The position numbers were made by a program, and so were the translations under genes. 54,375 nt of DNA from Pseudomonadota bacterium (GTDB lineage Bacteria > Pseudomonadota > Alphaproteobacteria > Caulobacterales > Caulobacteraceae), in NCBI GenBank assembly GCA_019348195.1, contig JAHWJX010000008.1:1-54375 (forward strand). The letters run 5' to 3'. Of the stretch, positions 9,325-19,558 are shown in pieces (positions within the stretch are counted from its first letter, which is position 1; each line of letters starts with the position of its first letter). The notes beneath the pieces are model-generated. The model did no database searches, had not been told where the DNA came from, and saw nothing but the letters and a program-made list of their open reading frames with translations.

Positions 9325-9927
9325 TCAGAGCTTGATGGTGCTGTAGCTGATGACGGCGGCGCCTTGCGACGGCGCCACATCGACGGAGATGACGGTTCCA
9401 GGGCCCAGCTTGGGCGCGAGCTCGCGGAGCTTGCCGGCCTCGAGCGGCGTGCGGCGCCCGTCTGGGGACAGGTGGTGGCGGAACGAACGCATGCCGTCCT
9501 CGCCCGCGACCGCCGGCTGGCCAGCCCAGGCCTGAGCCTGACGCAGGACGTCGGCGAATTCCCCGGGCTTGAAAGCCACGGCGCACATCTGGAAGGGCGC
9601 CGGGCGCACGGCCGACTTCAACTCGCCTTCCCCGGCGAAGAACATGCCGAAGCCGCCGCCGCCCAGCGCCTTCGCGCGGATGGTTTTCTTGTTGAGCTTG
9701 GCGTCTTTGCTGGGAATCGGGATCGGAAACGGTATCCTGGACCAGCCCTGGACCTCCGGCGCTGTGATCGTGCGCGCATAGATCCCGCCATTGTCCGCGC
9801 ACACCCGCTTCCACAAGCCGAACAGCTCGGGAGTGGGCGCCGTCTGGGCCGAGGCCGGTGCGCCCAGCAACAGGGCGCAGCCCGCCGCCGCGGCCAAAGC
9901 CCGCCCCGTGTTCCCAAAAGACACCAT
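9325..9927 (-). CDS. secreted hypothetical protein, about 200 aa
   Basis: No named family is recognised. The N-terminus [20 protein letters not shown] with ASAQ at about residue 28 is a clear Sec signal peptide. The mature part is globular ([38 protein letters not shown]) with two Cys (VCADN and MCAVA) that could form a periplasmic disulfide. It ends 14 bases before sucD in the same direction and is preceded by a Uma2-type gene, so it may be transcribed with the succinyl-CoA ligase genes. Its role is unknown, and a location in the periplasm or outside the cell is inferred from the signal peptide only. Confidence 0.75.
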   Translation of the reverse strand: MVSFGNTGRALAAAAGCALLLGAPASAQTAPTPELFGLWKRVCADNGGIYARTITAPEVQGWSRIPFPIPIPSKDAKLNKKTIRAKALGGGGFGMFFAGEGELKSAVRPAPFQMCAVAFKPGEFADVLRQAQAWAGQPAVAGEDGMRSFRHHLSPDGRRTPLEAGKLRELAPKLGPGTVISVDVAPSQGAAVISYSTIKL

Positions 9928-9968
9928 GCCCCAGCGCTTAGCGTACCCAGCCTCGGCTGCAAACCCGC

Positions 9969-10565
9969 TCAGCCACCAACCCGCGGCAAGTCCTCGATCC
10001 GCAAGTTGAGACCAGGGATGAGCAGAGCCTCAACGGCTTCATGCGCGGCGAAGACGCGGCGGGTTTCGTATCCCGCGGCGGTCGGGTCGCGATGAACGTG
10101 AACACGCCGGCGTTCCAGGTCGACAACCCAGTAATCCCGGATACCGAACCGGGCGTAGAGGGTGGCCTTACGGTTAAGGTCGAAGGACAAGGTCGTGTCG
10201 GACTGCTCGACGGCCAGCAGCACATCCGGGCCACGGACCTCCGCGGTACGCAGCTCCGCCCCAAACACGTACCAGTCGGGCTCGGGACCGTTCTCCTCCG
10301 ACAACTCGAGAGTCGACTGCGGCAAGACGACGAAGCGGCCGGGGTCGAGGGAGCCGAACAGCCAGACGCCCAAGGCGTTCGTGTAGTCGCGGTGACGAGG
10401 GCCGTCCGCCGGCATCTCGATCAGCTCCCCGTCGATCAGCTGAAGCGGCGCGTTCTTTTCGATGACGCCGGCCGCGACCATGGCGCGGACCTGGTCGATG
10501 GTGAAGCGCATAGGGCGGGGCTCACCCCCGCCCCTAGCCGCCCAGTCCTGCGTGAGCGCGTTCAT
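9969..10565 (-). CDS. Uma2 family (DUF820) restriction-endonuclease-like protein
   Basis: The 198-aa protein shows the Uma2 pattern of the PD-(D/E)XK nuclease fold: an N-terminal helix (MRFTIDQVRAMVAAGVI), LIDGELIEMP, and GPEPDWYVF supplying the first acid. DVLLAVEQSDTTLSFDLNRK and YARFGIRDYWVVDL complete the core. The usual E-x-SPSD motif is replaced by EQSDTT, which retains the acid and the downstream Lys. Uma2 proteins are abundant in cyanobacteria and scattered elsewhere, often near mobile DNA; their biological role is unsettled. Here the gene lies between sucC and the secreted protein on the same strand. It looks like an accessory insertion in the TCA gene cluster. Confidence 0.85.
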   Translation of the reverse strand: MNALTQDWAARGGGEPRPMRFTIDQVRAMVAAGVIEKNAPLQLIDGELIEMPADGPRHRDYTNALGVWLFGSLDPGRFVVLPQSTLELSEENGPEPDWYVFGAELRTAEVRGPDVLLAVEQSDTTLSFDLNRKATLYARFGIRDYWVVDLERRRVHVHRDPTAAGYETRRVFAAHEAVEALLIPGLNLRIEDLPRVGG

Positions 10566-10661
10566 GCGCGGTTTCTAGCACAGCCGAGCGCCATCCACGA
10601 CCGGATGCGGCTCTGACATGGTCAGCGCCGCCCGCTCCCCCCGCGAGCGCTCGTGCATCGC

Positions 10662-11858
<1,197 letters not shown>

Positions 11859-11923
11859 GGAGGACCGCCGGGCTGGAGAAGTTCGCCGGACCTATAGGCG
11901 GACCCCTGCCGCCCGCGCAACGC

Positions 11924-13252
11924 TCACGCCTCCACCCAGTCCCGCTTCAGCGTGCGCGAGGCCGCCACGAACAGCAGGGACGCCACGAGGTAGAACCCAA
12001 GCCCGCTGTAGATGGCGTAGCGCAGGCTTTCCTCGCCGAAGCGCGGGGCCATCATGTCGGACGCCCAGCCGAAGTAGTAAAGCCCGCCGGCGATCCCCAG
12101 GAGATTGTTGATCAACAGGAACATGGCGGAGACGGTCGAGCGCATGGCCGACGATCCCAGGTGCTGCACCGCCGTCAGGATCGGCCCCAGCCACGCCAGG
12201 TTCAGTCCCGTCGGGATCAACCAGAGCAGAAAGGCCGCCGTGCGGCTGTCGGTGTTCACCGCCAGGAAGAAGATCGGCATGGCGATGACGAAAGCCACGG
12301 CCGGGACCAGCGGATAGGCGCTTCGGCTTCGTCCACCGAACTTGTCCGCCACGGCGCCGCCGCCCCAAATCCCGATCACCCCTCCTATCAGCGCGATGGC
12401 GGCGTAGAACACGGAGCGCTCCGGGAGGGTCATGTCATAGCTGCGCGCAAAGAAGCTGGGCAGCCAGAAGGCGACGCCGTAGCCGCACACCGACGAGGAC
12501 GCCGCGCCCAACGCCAGCAGCCAGAAGCTGATCTTGGGCAGCACGGTTCCGGCCACCCGTCCGAAGGCGGGGGCCACCGTCTCGGTGGCGATGGCCGGCG
12601 CCATCGCGTTCGCGGGACCATCATCGACCGGCTGAGCCGGCGTCTCCCAGCCGCCCCGCCGAGGATCGCGCACGGTCAGCTTGAACAAGGGCGCCAGCAG
12701 CAGGCCCGCCGCGCCGACCACCAGAAAGGCGAAGCGCCAGTCGACCTGGGCGGCGAGCAGTCCGCCGAACAAGGTCCCCGCCGCCGTCCCGATCGGAATG
12801 CCGAAGCTGTAGGCCGCCAACGCCCGGGCGCGCTGACGCGCCGGGAAGTAGTCCGCGATCAGCGAATAGGATGGCGCCACGCCACCGGCCTCGCCAACGC
12901 CCACGCCCATGCGGGCCAGGAAAAGCTGCCAAAAGCCGCCCGCCGCACCACAGAGCATGGTGAAACCGCTCCAGACCGTCAGCGCACCTGCGATGATCCA
13001 GGTGCGGCTGCGCCGGTCCGCCAACCACGCGATGGGCACGGCCAAGGTGGAATAGACCACTGCAAAAGCGACCCCGCCCATCAGTCCGAGCTGGCGGTCC
13101 GAGAGGCCCAGGTCTTCCTTGATCGGTTCGGCCAGGATTCCCAGGATCTGCCGGTCCAGGAAGTTGAAGGTGTAGACCAGCACCAGCAGGAGCAGGACGT
13201 AAAGACGGTAGCCCCGGGTGGGCTCCGGCTGCGAAGCGGAGGCGTGGGTCAT
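11924..13252 (-). CDS. MFS transporter, spinster-like
   Basis: The 442-aa membrane protein has about twelve hydrophobic segments in two halves. The first half has YVLLLLVLVYTFNFLDRQIL and the MFS loop motif AWLADRRSRTW, then GVGVGEAGGVAPSYSLIADYF. The combination NFLDRQIL plus GEAG is typical of the spinster-like major facilitator group, common in Caulobacterales and sphingomonads beside TonB-dependent receptors. It lies downstream of the second receptor on the same strand, separated by a palindromic repeat pair. It may carry the same substrate, or a product of it, over the inner membrane. The substrate is unknown. Confidence 0.88.
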   Translation of the reverse strand: MTHASASQPEPTRGYRLYVLLLLVLVYTFNFLDRQILGILAEPIKEDLGLSDRQLGLMGGVAFAVVYSTLAVPIAWLADRRSRTWIIAGALTVWSGFTMLCGAAGGFWQLFLARMGVGVGEAGGVAPSYSLIADYFPARQRARALAAYSFGIPIGTAAGTLFGGLLAAQVDWRFAFLVVGAAGLLLAPLFKLTVRDPRRGGWETPAQPVDDGPANAMAPAIATETVAPAFGRVAGTVLPKISFWLLALGAASSSVCGYGVAFWLPSFFARSYDMTLPERSVFYAAIALIGGVIGIWGGGAVADKFGGRSRSAYPLVPAVAFVIAMPIFFLAVNTDSRTAAFLLWLIPTGLNLAWLGPILTAVQHLGSSAMRSTVSAMFLLINNLLGIAGGLYYFGWASDMMAPRFGEESLRYAIYSGLGFYLVASLLFVAASRTLKRDWVEA

Positions 13253-13293
13253 CCTGTTCTTCTAGGCTGGGCGCGGCGAGCGCACAGCCCCCT

Positions 13294-13411
13294 CCCGCTC
13301 TCCCCGGTGGAGGCCGGGGTCCATGACTGGAGCAGGCGCGAACGTCGGAGTTCGCCCCCCTTCGAAGCCGGCCGCCGGCAGATGGGCCCCGGCTTTCGCC
13401 GGGAGAGCGGG
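13294..13411. repeat. inverted pair of REP-like 30-bp units
   Basis: Two copies of a 30-bp unit lie head to head at 13294-13323 and 13383-13411. The best-conserved copies of the unit contain a hairpin CCCCGGC-GAAA-GCCGGGG beside CCCGCTCT. A second inverted pair with the same unit is at 51261-51365. The element lies in the gap between the receptor and MFS genes, which are transcribed through it from the right. Confidence 0.75.
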
Positions 13412-13468
13412 AACGGGAAGCGTTCCGACCCGCTCTCAGCCACGCGGCTCACCCGCTGCCTCCGCCGC

Positions 13469-15847
13469 TCAGAACCGCACTTCCAGCACCGCCGTGTATG
13501 TGGCCGGCGGGCCGTAGAAGCCGATCACCGAGTCGCCGAACAAGGCTCCCGCGAATGGATAGCCGCCCACCCGGTACTCCTCGTCACCCAGGTTCCGCCC
13601 CTCGAAGGCGAGCCGGTAGCGACCGGACGGCGTGGTGTAGCTGGCCGTCAAATCCACCAGGGTGTAGCCGCCCTGATCCAGCACGGGGTTGGGCAGTTCG
13701 AACTGTTGGTAGCTGGAACGGTAGCTGACCGAGGGGGTCACCGCGATGACGCCAAGGTCGGCCGGGAGCGGCGGCCTGAAAGTCGCGCTCAGATTGGCGC
13801 TGTATTCGGGCGTGTTCTGGAAGTCGACCTGGCCCGCGAAGTTTGTCGGCCGCCGGGTCACCGGATCGGCGCGGATGAATTCCTGGAACTCCGCATCGAT
13901 GTAACCAAAGGCCCCCGTGATCGTCAGGCTCTCGACGGGGCGCCAGTTGGCCTCCAGCTCCAGGCCACGGATGGTTGAGCTCCCGGCGTTTGTTACGAAG
14001 CTCGCGATGCCGGGCGCCGCCGGCGGCGAAGTCGGTATCTGGCTGGTGACCTGCTGGTCTTCGTAGGCGTTGTTGAAAGCGGCGATGGCATAGGTCAGGC
14101 GCCGGTCCAGCAACGCCCCCTTCAGGCCGACTTCGAAGGCGTCCACCGTTTCGGGAGCGAAGCCCTGGATCGTCTCCGGGGTCAGGATGAAGTCACCTCG
14201 CGGATCAAAGCCGCCCGACTTGAAACCGCGGCTGTAAGAGGCGTAGGCGGTCAGATCCGGGCTGAATTCATAGCTTGCTGAAACACGGGGGGTGAACTGT
14301 TCGTCCTCACGTTCCTTGGTGTAGTCGGTCCGGACCAGCGTCGGGGCGCGAGCCCGGCCGCCAAGAATGGGGCTCCGCCGATCCGGCCCGATCAGGGGAG
14401 AGCCCGCCGGCGCCCCCTGGAAGTTGGCGCGGAAGATGCGGCCCGTCTTCTCGTCGCGCGTGAACCGCCCGCCCACCGACACCGCGAACTGCTCGGTGAC
14501 GTCGAACGAGAAGTCGCCGAAGACCGCGACGCTCCGGGTTGTGAGATTGTTGATGCTGCCGATGGTCAGGTTGGCCAGCCCGACGATTGTGTCGAAGCTG
14601 TTGTTCGCCTCGCCGTCCAGATAATAGACCCCCAGCACTCCCTGTAGCCGCTGGCCTTCGTAGAGGATCTGGAGCTCCTGCGTGAACTGCGCGTCGTAAT
14701 AGGTGGCTGGCACGTCCAGCAGCGGCTCCCGGGTATTGTCGAAGTCGATGTTGGTTACGGTCTCGCCACTCCGATACGCGCTGATCGACTTGAGCGTGAC
14801 GGCCTCGTTCACAGAGTACTGGGCCAAGAGTGAAAGACCCTCGGTCATCACCGAGTTCGCGTCGCCCAGTCCGGCGCGCGTATCGTAACGCCCCGGAATG
14901 ATCTCGGTCCCCGGGCGAACCACGCCGGGGGCCACAAAGACAACCACCTCGCGATGTCCATGCCGGGCGTTGCTGTCGTCCTCGACGCGCTCATACGCCA
15001 GACGGAAGAACAGGTCCTCGGTAGGCGCGTATTCCGCGCTCAAACGGCCGGCCAAGGCGTCGCGGTTGTAGTGCTCGGCCCCGGTGGTCAGGTTCTTGCC
15101 GTAGCCGTCGCGATTCAGGCTGGCCAGGGCGCCACCGACCGCCAGGCCCCCGCCCAGCGGCGTCTTGGCCGCCACGATCAAGTCGCGCTGATTGTAGCTG
15201 CCCAGGCGGCCGCGCGCCATGAACTCGGGCTCGTCGCCGATCTTGTCGGTGACGTATTTGATCGCGCCGCCGATGGTGTTTCGGCCGTACAGCGTGCCCT
15301 GCGGCCCGCGCAGCACCTCGATCCGCTGCACGTCGTAGATCTCCAGCACCGCGCCCTGCGGCCGCGCCACATAGACGTCGTCGATGTACAGCCCCACGCC
15401 GGGCTCGAACCCCGGCAGCGGGTCCTGCTGGCCAACGCCGCGGATGAAGCTGATCAGGGTCGTGTTGGAGCCCCGCGCGATCTGCACCGTCGTATTGGGG
15501 GTGATCTGCTGCAGCGCCGTGATGTCCTGGGCGCCCTGGCGCTCCAGCCGTTCAGCGCTGAAGGCCGACACCGCGATGGGCACGTCCTGCAGGCTTTCCT
15601 CGCGGCGGCGGGCGGTGACGATCACCTCGCCTACCTCCGTGGCGTCGTTGCCGCCCTCGGTGGCGGAGTCCTGGGTGGCCTCGGTGATGGGATCGTTGGC
15701 GTCTTGCGGAGAAAGCGGCTCGTTCTGCTGAGCGGCCTCTTCCGGCGTGGCGGGCGGCGTGGCGGGCGCGCCCTGCGCCGCAGCGGCGCCCGCGAGCACC
15801 ATCCAGCCCGCGCCCGCCAGCAAGGCGGCCTTGATTCCCGTGGTCAT
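13469..15847 (-). CDS. TonB-dependent receptor (second copy type)
   Basis: The 792-aa receptor is complete. It has a signal peptide ending AGAAAAQG and an acidic low-complexity linker rich in Pro, Glu and Thr (residues 26-65). The TonB box and plug follow (GEVIVTARRREESLQDVPIA, with VEVLRGPQGTLYGRNTIGG near residue 150). The barrel contains [17 protein letters not shown], and the last strand ends in Phe (AVLEVRF), as outer membrane barrels require. ATG 15847 has GGAGGGG upstream. It is divergent from a TetR regulator and upstream of an MFS transporter. This suggests a regulated uptake module for a complex organic nutrient, in the style of the many receptors of Caulobacterales. The ligand is unknown. 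Confidence 0.92.
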   Translation of the reverse strand: MTTGIKAALLAGAGWMVLAGAAAAQGAPATPPATPEEAAQQNEPLSPQDANDPITEATQDSATEGGNDATEVGEVIVTARRREESLQDVPIAVSAFSAERLERQGAQDITALQQITPNTTVQIARGSNTTLISFIRGVGQQDPLPGFEPGVGLYIDDVYVARPQGAVLEIYDVQRIEVLRGPQGTLYGRNTIGGAIKYVTDKIGDEPEFMARGRLGSYNQRDLIVAAKTPLGGGLAVGGALASLNRDGYGKNLTTGAEHYNRDALAGRLSAEYAPTEDLFFRLAYERVEDDSNARHGHREVVVFVAPGVVRPGTEIIPGRYDTRAGLGDANSVMTEGLSLLAQYSVNEAVTLKSISAYRSGETVTNIDFDNTREPLLDVPATYYDAQFTQELQILYEGQRLQGVLGVYYLDGEANNSFDTIVGLANLTIGSINNLTTRSVAVFGDFSFDVTEQFAVSVGGRFTRDEKTGRIFRANFQGAPAGSPLIGPDRRSPILGGRARAPTLVRTDYTKEREDEQFTPRVSASYEFSPDLTAYASYSRGFKSGGFDPRGDFILTPETIQGFAPETVDAFEVGLKGALLDRRLTYAIAAFNNAYEDQQVTSQIPTSPPAAPGIASFVTNAGSSTIRGLELEANWRPVESLTITGAFGYIDAEFQEFIRADPVTRRPTNFAGQVDFQNTPEYSANLSATFRPPLPADLGVIAVTPSVSYRSSYQQFELPNPVLDQGGYTLVDLTASYTTPSGRYRLAFEGRNLGDEEYRVGGYPFAGALFGDSVIGFYGPPATYTAVLEVRF

Positions 15848-15907
15848 GATCCCCTCCCAGGGCGCGGCTTTATTCAGCGCACGATGATTTTGTTGGAACC
15901 TGAAGCG

Positions 15908-15924
15908 TGACCGTGCAACTGTCA
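15908..15924. promoter_or_regulatory. candidate TetR operator between divergent genes
   Basis: An imperfect palindrome TGACCGT-GCA-ACTGTCA (six of eight pairs match) lies between the receptor start (15847) and the TetR start (15960). On the receptor strand it overlaps a TTGACA hexamer (15920-15925) that could be a -35 element. Binding there would block both promoters, the usual arrangement for a divergent TetR regulator. Confidence 0.45.
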
Positions 15925-15959
15925 ACGGCCAAGCTGCTCCGTTCGAGGATTTCACGCCC

Positions 15960-16697
15960 GTGTCGCTTTCTGGACATAGCCCGCCAGGCGAGCTCGAGTC
16001 CGAGCCCGCCGATGCGCGGCCCCCGCGTCGGGGCCGGCCGCCCAAGGCGGAGGGAGGCTCCGCCGGCGACACCGCCATCCTGGACGCCGCCGAGGCCCTC
16101 TTCGCCGAGCACGGCTTCGACGGGGTGACGCTGCGGCAGGTCTCCAAGCGAGCGGGCGTCGACACCGCTCTGGTCCACTACTATTTCTCCAGCAAGCGGG
16201 GCCTCTTCGACGCCGTCTTTCTTCGGCGCGCCGCCATCCTGAACGAGGAACGGCTGCGGGCCTTGGACGCCTATGAGCGGGCCCAGGGCGCCCGAATGAC
16301 GGTGCGCGGCCTTATGGAGGCGTTCCTCCGGCCCGTCCTTGAGCCCTCGACCCACACGGGCCCCGGCTGGCGGAGCTATTTCGCCCTCGTGGCCCAGGTG
16401 AACAACACCCCCGTCTGGGGCGGCGAGACCATGACGCGGTATTTCGATCCGGTGATCCACCGGCTGATCGACCTGCTCCGCCGCGTCCTTCCGGAGGCGC
16501 CGGAGGCCGAACTCTACTGGGCCTATCACATGGTTTCCGGAGCCCTGACCCTGACCATGGGCCAAACCGGGCGCCTCGACCTGCTCAGCGGCGGGCTGTG
16601 CGCCTCCTCCGACCTGTCCACCGCGGCCGATCGCATGGTCGCCTTCGCCACCGCCGGTTTCGAAGCGCTCCGACCGGGAACTTCAACCTCCGCTTAA
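15960..16697 (+). CDS. TetR/AcrR family transcriptional regulator
   Basis: The product is 245 aa. After a flexible Arg/Pro-rich N-terminus (RRGRPPKAE) comes the TetR helix-turn-helix (AILDAAEALFAEHGFDGVTL, then VDTALVHYYFSSKRGLFDAV). A helical ligand domain with a CefR/YbiH-like shape (YFALVAQVNNTPVWGGETM) follows. The start is a GTG at 15960 with GAGGA upstream. The gene is divergent from a TonB-dependent receptor with 112 bases between the starts, and most likely represses that receptor and itself. The inducer is unknown. ftsK follows after 15 bases on the same strand, which is probably incidental. Confidence 0.9.
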   Translation: MSLSGHSPPGELESEPADARPPRRGRPPKAEGGSAGDTAILDAAEALFAEHGFDGVTLRQVSKRAGVDTALVHYYFSSKRGLFDAVFLRRAAILNEERLRALDAYERAQGARMTVRGLMEAFLRPVLEPSTHTGPGWRSYFALVAQVNNTPVWGGETMTRYFDPVIHRLIDLLRRVLPEAPEAELYWAYHMVSGALTLTMGQTGRLDLLSGGLCASSDLSTAADRMVAFATAGFEALRPGTSTSA

Positions 16698-16712
16698 CCC
16701 TGTTGCAAAGAT

Positions 16713-19163
16713 ATGCCTGCACAGTCTGGGACTTCACGGGCCCGTTCTGGGCAAGGGCGCGGCATGGCGGGTTTTTGGGCGGCGGTCGGGCGTGAGATCG
16801 GCGGAGCTTCCACAGCGGCCTGGGGCGCGCGCATCACCCAGCGCGGGCGCGGCGCCCTGGTGGCCGGCTTCGGCCTGCTGACCGCGGCGGCGCTGGCCAG
16901 CCACAACGTCGCCGATCCCAGCTGGAACGCCGCCGCCGCGGGCGCCCCGGCCAACTGGCTGGGCGCCTTCGGAGCCAATCTGTCCGACGCCGCCCTGCAG
17001 TCCTTGGGCTTCGCCGCCTGGGCCGCCGTGCTCCTGTTGCTGGCCTGCGGGCTGTCGCGCCTGGGCGATCCCGAGCCCGATGAACGGCGCGCCGCGCTGC
17101 GCCGCCGCGCCGTCGCCGGGGCCCTGGGCGTGCTGCTGTTGGCCGGCGTCCTGGCCGCGGTCCCAACCCCGGACGGTTGGGCCCCGGCTCAAGGTTTCGG
17201 CGGCTTCTGGGGGGACGCCGCCCACGGCGGCCTGTCCCGACTGGTCACCCTGACCGGCCTCCCCCACGGCGGCCCCGTCGCCGCCCTGCTGCTCTCGCTG
17301 CCCGCAGTTCCCGCCCTGCTCTACGCCCTGGGCCTCCACGCCCGGGACCTCGTCCCCAACTTCCGTCGCGCGCCCGCCGTTGAGATCCCCGAAGAAGCGC
17401 CGCCGGCGCCCAAGCCGGCCAAGGCGCGCGTCTCGCGGCGCAAGCCTGCCCACGAACTCGAGATCGGCCCCAGGCAGCTGGAAGAGGCGCCCGCCCACGG
17501 CGGAGACGAGGATGAGAACGAGGCGCCCCCCTTCGCCCTGGACGACAGTGACGAGGACGAGGGCGACGGGCGCGTCCACCTCCCCGCCCCCAGCGCCGGC
17601 CCGCGCGTGTCGGGCGTCAAGGCGCCCCGACCGCCCGTCGAACGTCGCACGCCCGCGATCGACGCCGATCCCGGCTTCGACCTGCCCGACCTGGACATGC
17701 TGGCCAAGCCCAAGCCGCGCTCCACCGATTTCGATGAATCCGCGCTCAAGGCCAACGCTCAATTGCTGGAGCAGGTGCTGGCCGAGTTCGGCGTGCGCGG
17801 CACGATCGATCAAATTCGTCCGGGCCCCGTGGTCACCCTTTACGAACTCGTTCCCGCCGCTGGGGTGAAGTCCGCCCGCGTGGTCGCGCTGGCCGACGAC
17901 ATCGCCCGGAACATGAGCGCCCGCGCCTGCCGCGTGTCGGTGGTCCAGGGCCGCAACGCCATCGGCATCGAGCTGCCCAACAAGGACCGCGAAACCGTCT
18001 ATCTCCGCGACCTGCTCTCCTCGGAGGAGTTCGAAAAGGGTTCGCCCGCCCTGCCCATGGCCTTGGGCGAGAACATCGGCGGCGACCCTTATGTGGCCGA
18101 CCTGGCCAAGATGCCTCACCTGCTGATCGCGGGCACCACCGGCTCCGGCAAGTCCGTCGGCGTGAACGCCATGATCCTCAGCATCCTGTTCCGGCACGGG
18201 CCGGACAAGTGCCGCTTCATCATGATCGATCCCAAGATGCTGGAGCTCAGCATCTACGACGGCATCCCGCATCTGCTGGCCCCGGTCGTCACCGACCCCA
18301 AAAAGGCGATCGTGGCGCTGAAGTGGACGGTGCGCGAGATGGAGGACCGCTACCGCCGCATGTCCAAGATCGGCGTCCGCAACGTGGCCGGCTACAACGA
18401 GCGCGCGGCGGAGGCGATCGCCAAGGACGAGTGCTTTGTCCGCACCGTCCAGGTCGGCTTCGACGAAAGCGGCAAGCCGGTCTATGAAGAAGAGACCATC
18501 AAGCCCGAGCTGATGCCCTACCTCGTGGTGGTCATCGACGAAGTGGCCGACCTGATGATGGTGGCAGGCAAGGACATCGAAGGGGCCGTCCAGCGCCTGG
18601 CCCAGATGGCGCGCGCCGCCGGCATCCACCTGATCATGGCCACGCAACGACCGTCGGTGGACGTCATCACCGGCACCATCAAGGCCAACTTCCCGACGCG
18701 CATCTCCTTCCAGGTGACCAGCAAGATCGACGCCCGCACCATCATGAGCGAGCAGGGCGCCGAACAGCTGCTGGGCCAGGGCGACATGCTCTACATGGCC
18801 GGCGGCGGGCGCATCACCCGCCTGCACGGCCCCTTTGTCAGCGACCAGGAGGTCGAGACGGTGGTCACCCACCTCAAGGCCCAGGGCTATCCGCAGTACC
18901 TGGAGGAGGTCACCGCCGGTGGCGACGATGACGAGGACGGCGATCCCGGCACGGCCATGAGCGAAGGCACGGGCGACCTTTACGACCAGGCGGTGGCCGT
19001 GGTCACGCGGGACCGCAAGGCGTCCACCAGCTACGTCCAGCGCCGGTTGCAGATCGGCTACAATCGGGCCGCGTCCCTGATCGAGCGCATGGAGCAGGAA
19101 GGCGTCGTAGGCGCCGCCAACCACGCCGGCAAACGCGAGGTCCTGGCCCCTCCCCCGCCCTGA
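16713..19163 (+). CDS. ftsK: DNA translocase FtsK
   Basis: The 816-aa protein has the full FtsK/SpoIIIE layout. About four N-terminal membrane segments (near residues 47-65, 92-112, 133-152 and 188-210) anchor it at the septum. A charged, Pro-rich linker covers residues 225-345. An alpha/beta motor follows, with Walker A GTTGSGKSVG near residue 475, Walker B LVVVIDEVADLM near residue 602 and MATQRPSVDVITG. A C-terminal winged-helix gamma domain (STSYVQRRLQIGYNRAASLI) reads KOPS-type polarity sequences. It moves and resolves chromosome termini during division. The linker is short compared with E. coli, which is normal for this group. ATG 16713 is used; ATG 16764 (MAGFWAAVG) is an alternative with a better ribosome binding site. 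Confidence 0.96.
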   Translation: MPAQSGTSRARSGQGRGMAGFWAAVGREIGGASTAAWGARITQRGRGALVAGFGLLTAAALASHNVADPSWNAAAAGAPANWLGAFGANLSDAALQSLGFAAWAAVLLLLACGLSRLGDPEPDERRAALRRRAVAGALGVLLLAGVLAAVPTPDGWAPAQGFGGFWGDAAHGGLSRLVTLTGLPHGGPVAALLLSLPAVPALLYALGLHARDLVPNFRRAPAVEIPEEAPPAPKPAKARVSRRKPAHELEIGPRQLEEAPAHGGDEDENEAPPFALDDSDEDEGDGRVHLPAPSAGPRVSGVKAPRPPVERRTPAIDADPGFDLPDLDMLAKPKPRSTDFDESALKANAQLLEQVLAEFGVRGTIDQIRPGPVVTLYELVPAAGVKSARVVALADDIARNMSARACRVSVVQGRNAIGIELPNKDRETVYLRDLLSSEEFEKGSPALPMALGENIGGDPYVADLAKMPHLLIAGTTGSGKSVGVNAMILSILFRHGPDKCRFIMIDPKMLELSIYDGIPHLLAPVVTDPKKAIVALKWTVREMEDRYRRMSKIGVRNVAGYNERAAEAIAKDECFVRTVQVGFDESGKPVYEEETIKPELMPYLVVVIDEVADLMMVAGKDIEGAVQRLAQMARAAGIHLIMATQRPSVDVITGTIKANFPTRISFQVTSKIDARTIMSEQGAEQLLGQGDMLYMAGGGRITRLHGPFVSDQEVETVVTHLKAQGYPQYLEEVTAGGDDDEDGDPGTAMSEGTGDLYDQAVAVVTRDRKASTSYVQRRLQIGYNRAASLIERMEQEGVVGAANHAGKREVLAPPPP

Positions 19164-19186
19164 GCGCTTGCGCCCCGCTGACGCGC

Positions 19187-19390
19187 GTGCTGGTCGTCAA
19201 GGACAAGGGGTTCATCACCAACGACATGAGCGAAGCGCTGGAGCAGTGCGGTGCTGCGCAACAGTCCTGGGCCATGAACAGGGTTCTTCAGGACCTTCGG
19301 CGCGAAGGCCTGATCGTGCTCCGCAGCGGCGAGCTGATCGTTTTCCGATCTGGAGCGCTTCAAACGGGCGGCGCTGTTCAGCTCCGATTT
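19187..19390 (+). pseudogene. remnant of a Crp/Fnr-family regulator (DNA-binding end only)
   Basis: Directly after ftsK the frame encodes FITNDMSEALEQCGAAQQSW then AMNRVLQDLRREGLIVLRSG. This matches the C-terminal helix-turn-helix of Crp/Fnr regulators, where the pattern is TQEDLADALG...VNRTLQELRRDGLI followed by a short beta hairpin. No cyclic-nucleotide-binding domain precedes it; the DNA upstream is ftsK. The frame stays open into lolA at 19559, but that appears accidental because lolA has its own ribosome binding site and signal peptide. It is interpreted as a 5'-deleted gene relic. A short expressed DNA-binding peptide cannot be excluded. Confidence 0.5.
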
Positions 19391-19558
19391 AGCTCCACCT
19401 CGGTGAGAGCCTTCTGGAGAGGCGAGCAATGCGCCTGCACGCCTGCCCCCGCCGGCCGCCCCACGCCTGAACCGTTCTTCACGCTGCCGCCGCAAACTCT
19501 CCCAGCCTCCGCCCTCCTTCGGTCGACAGGGCGGCCCATATGGGCGAGACGGAGCCTG

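Noticed and set aside
16734-19124. A 796-codon minus-strand open frame opposite ftsK
   Set aside because: It is antisense to a complete FtsK with all motifs, and its composition (His, Gly, Val, Asp) is typical of a codon-shadow frame.
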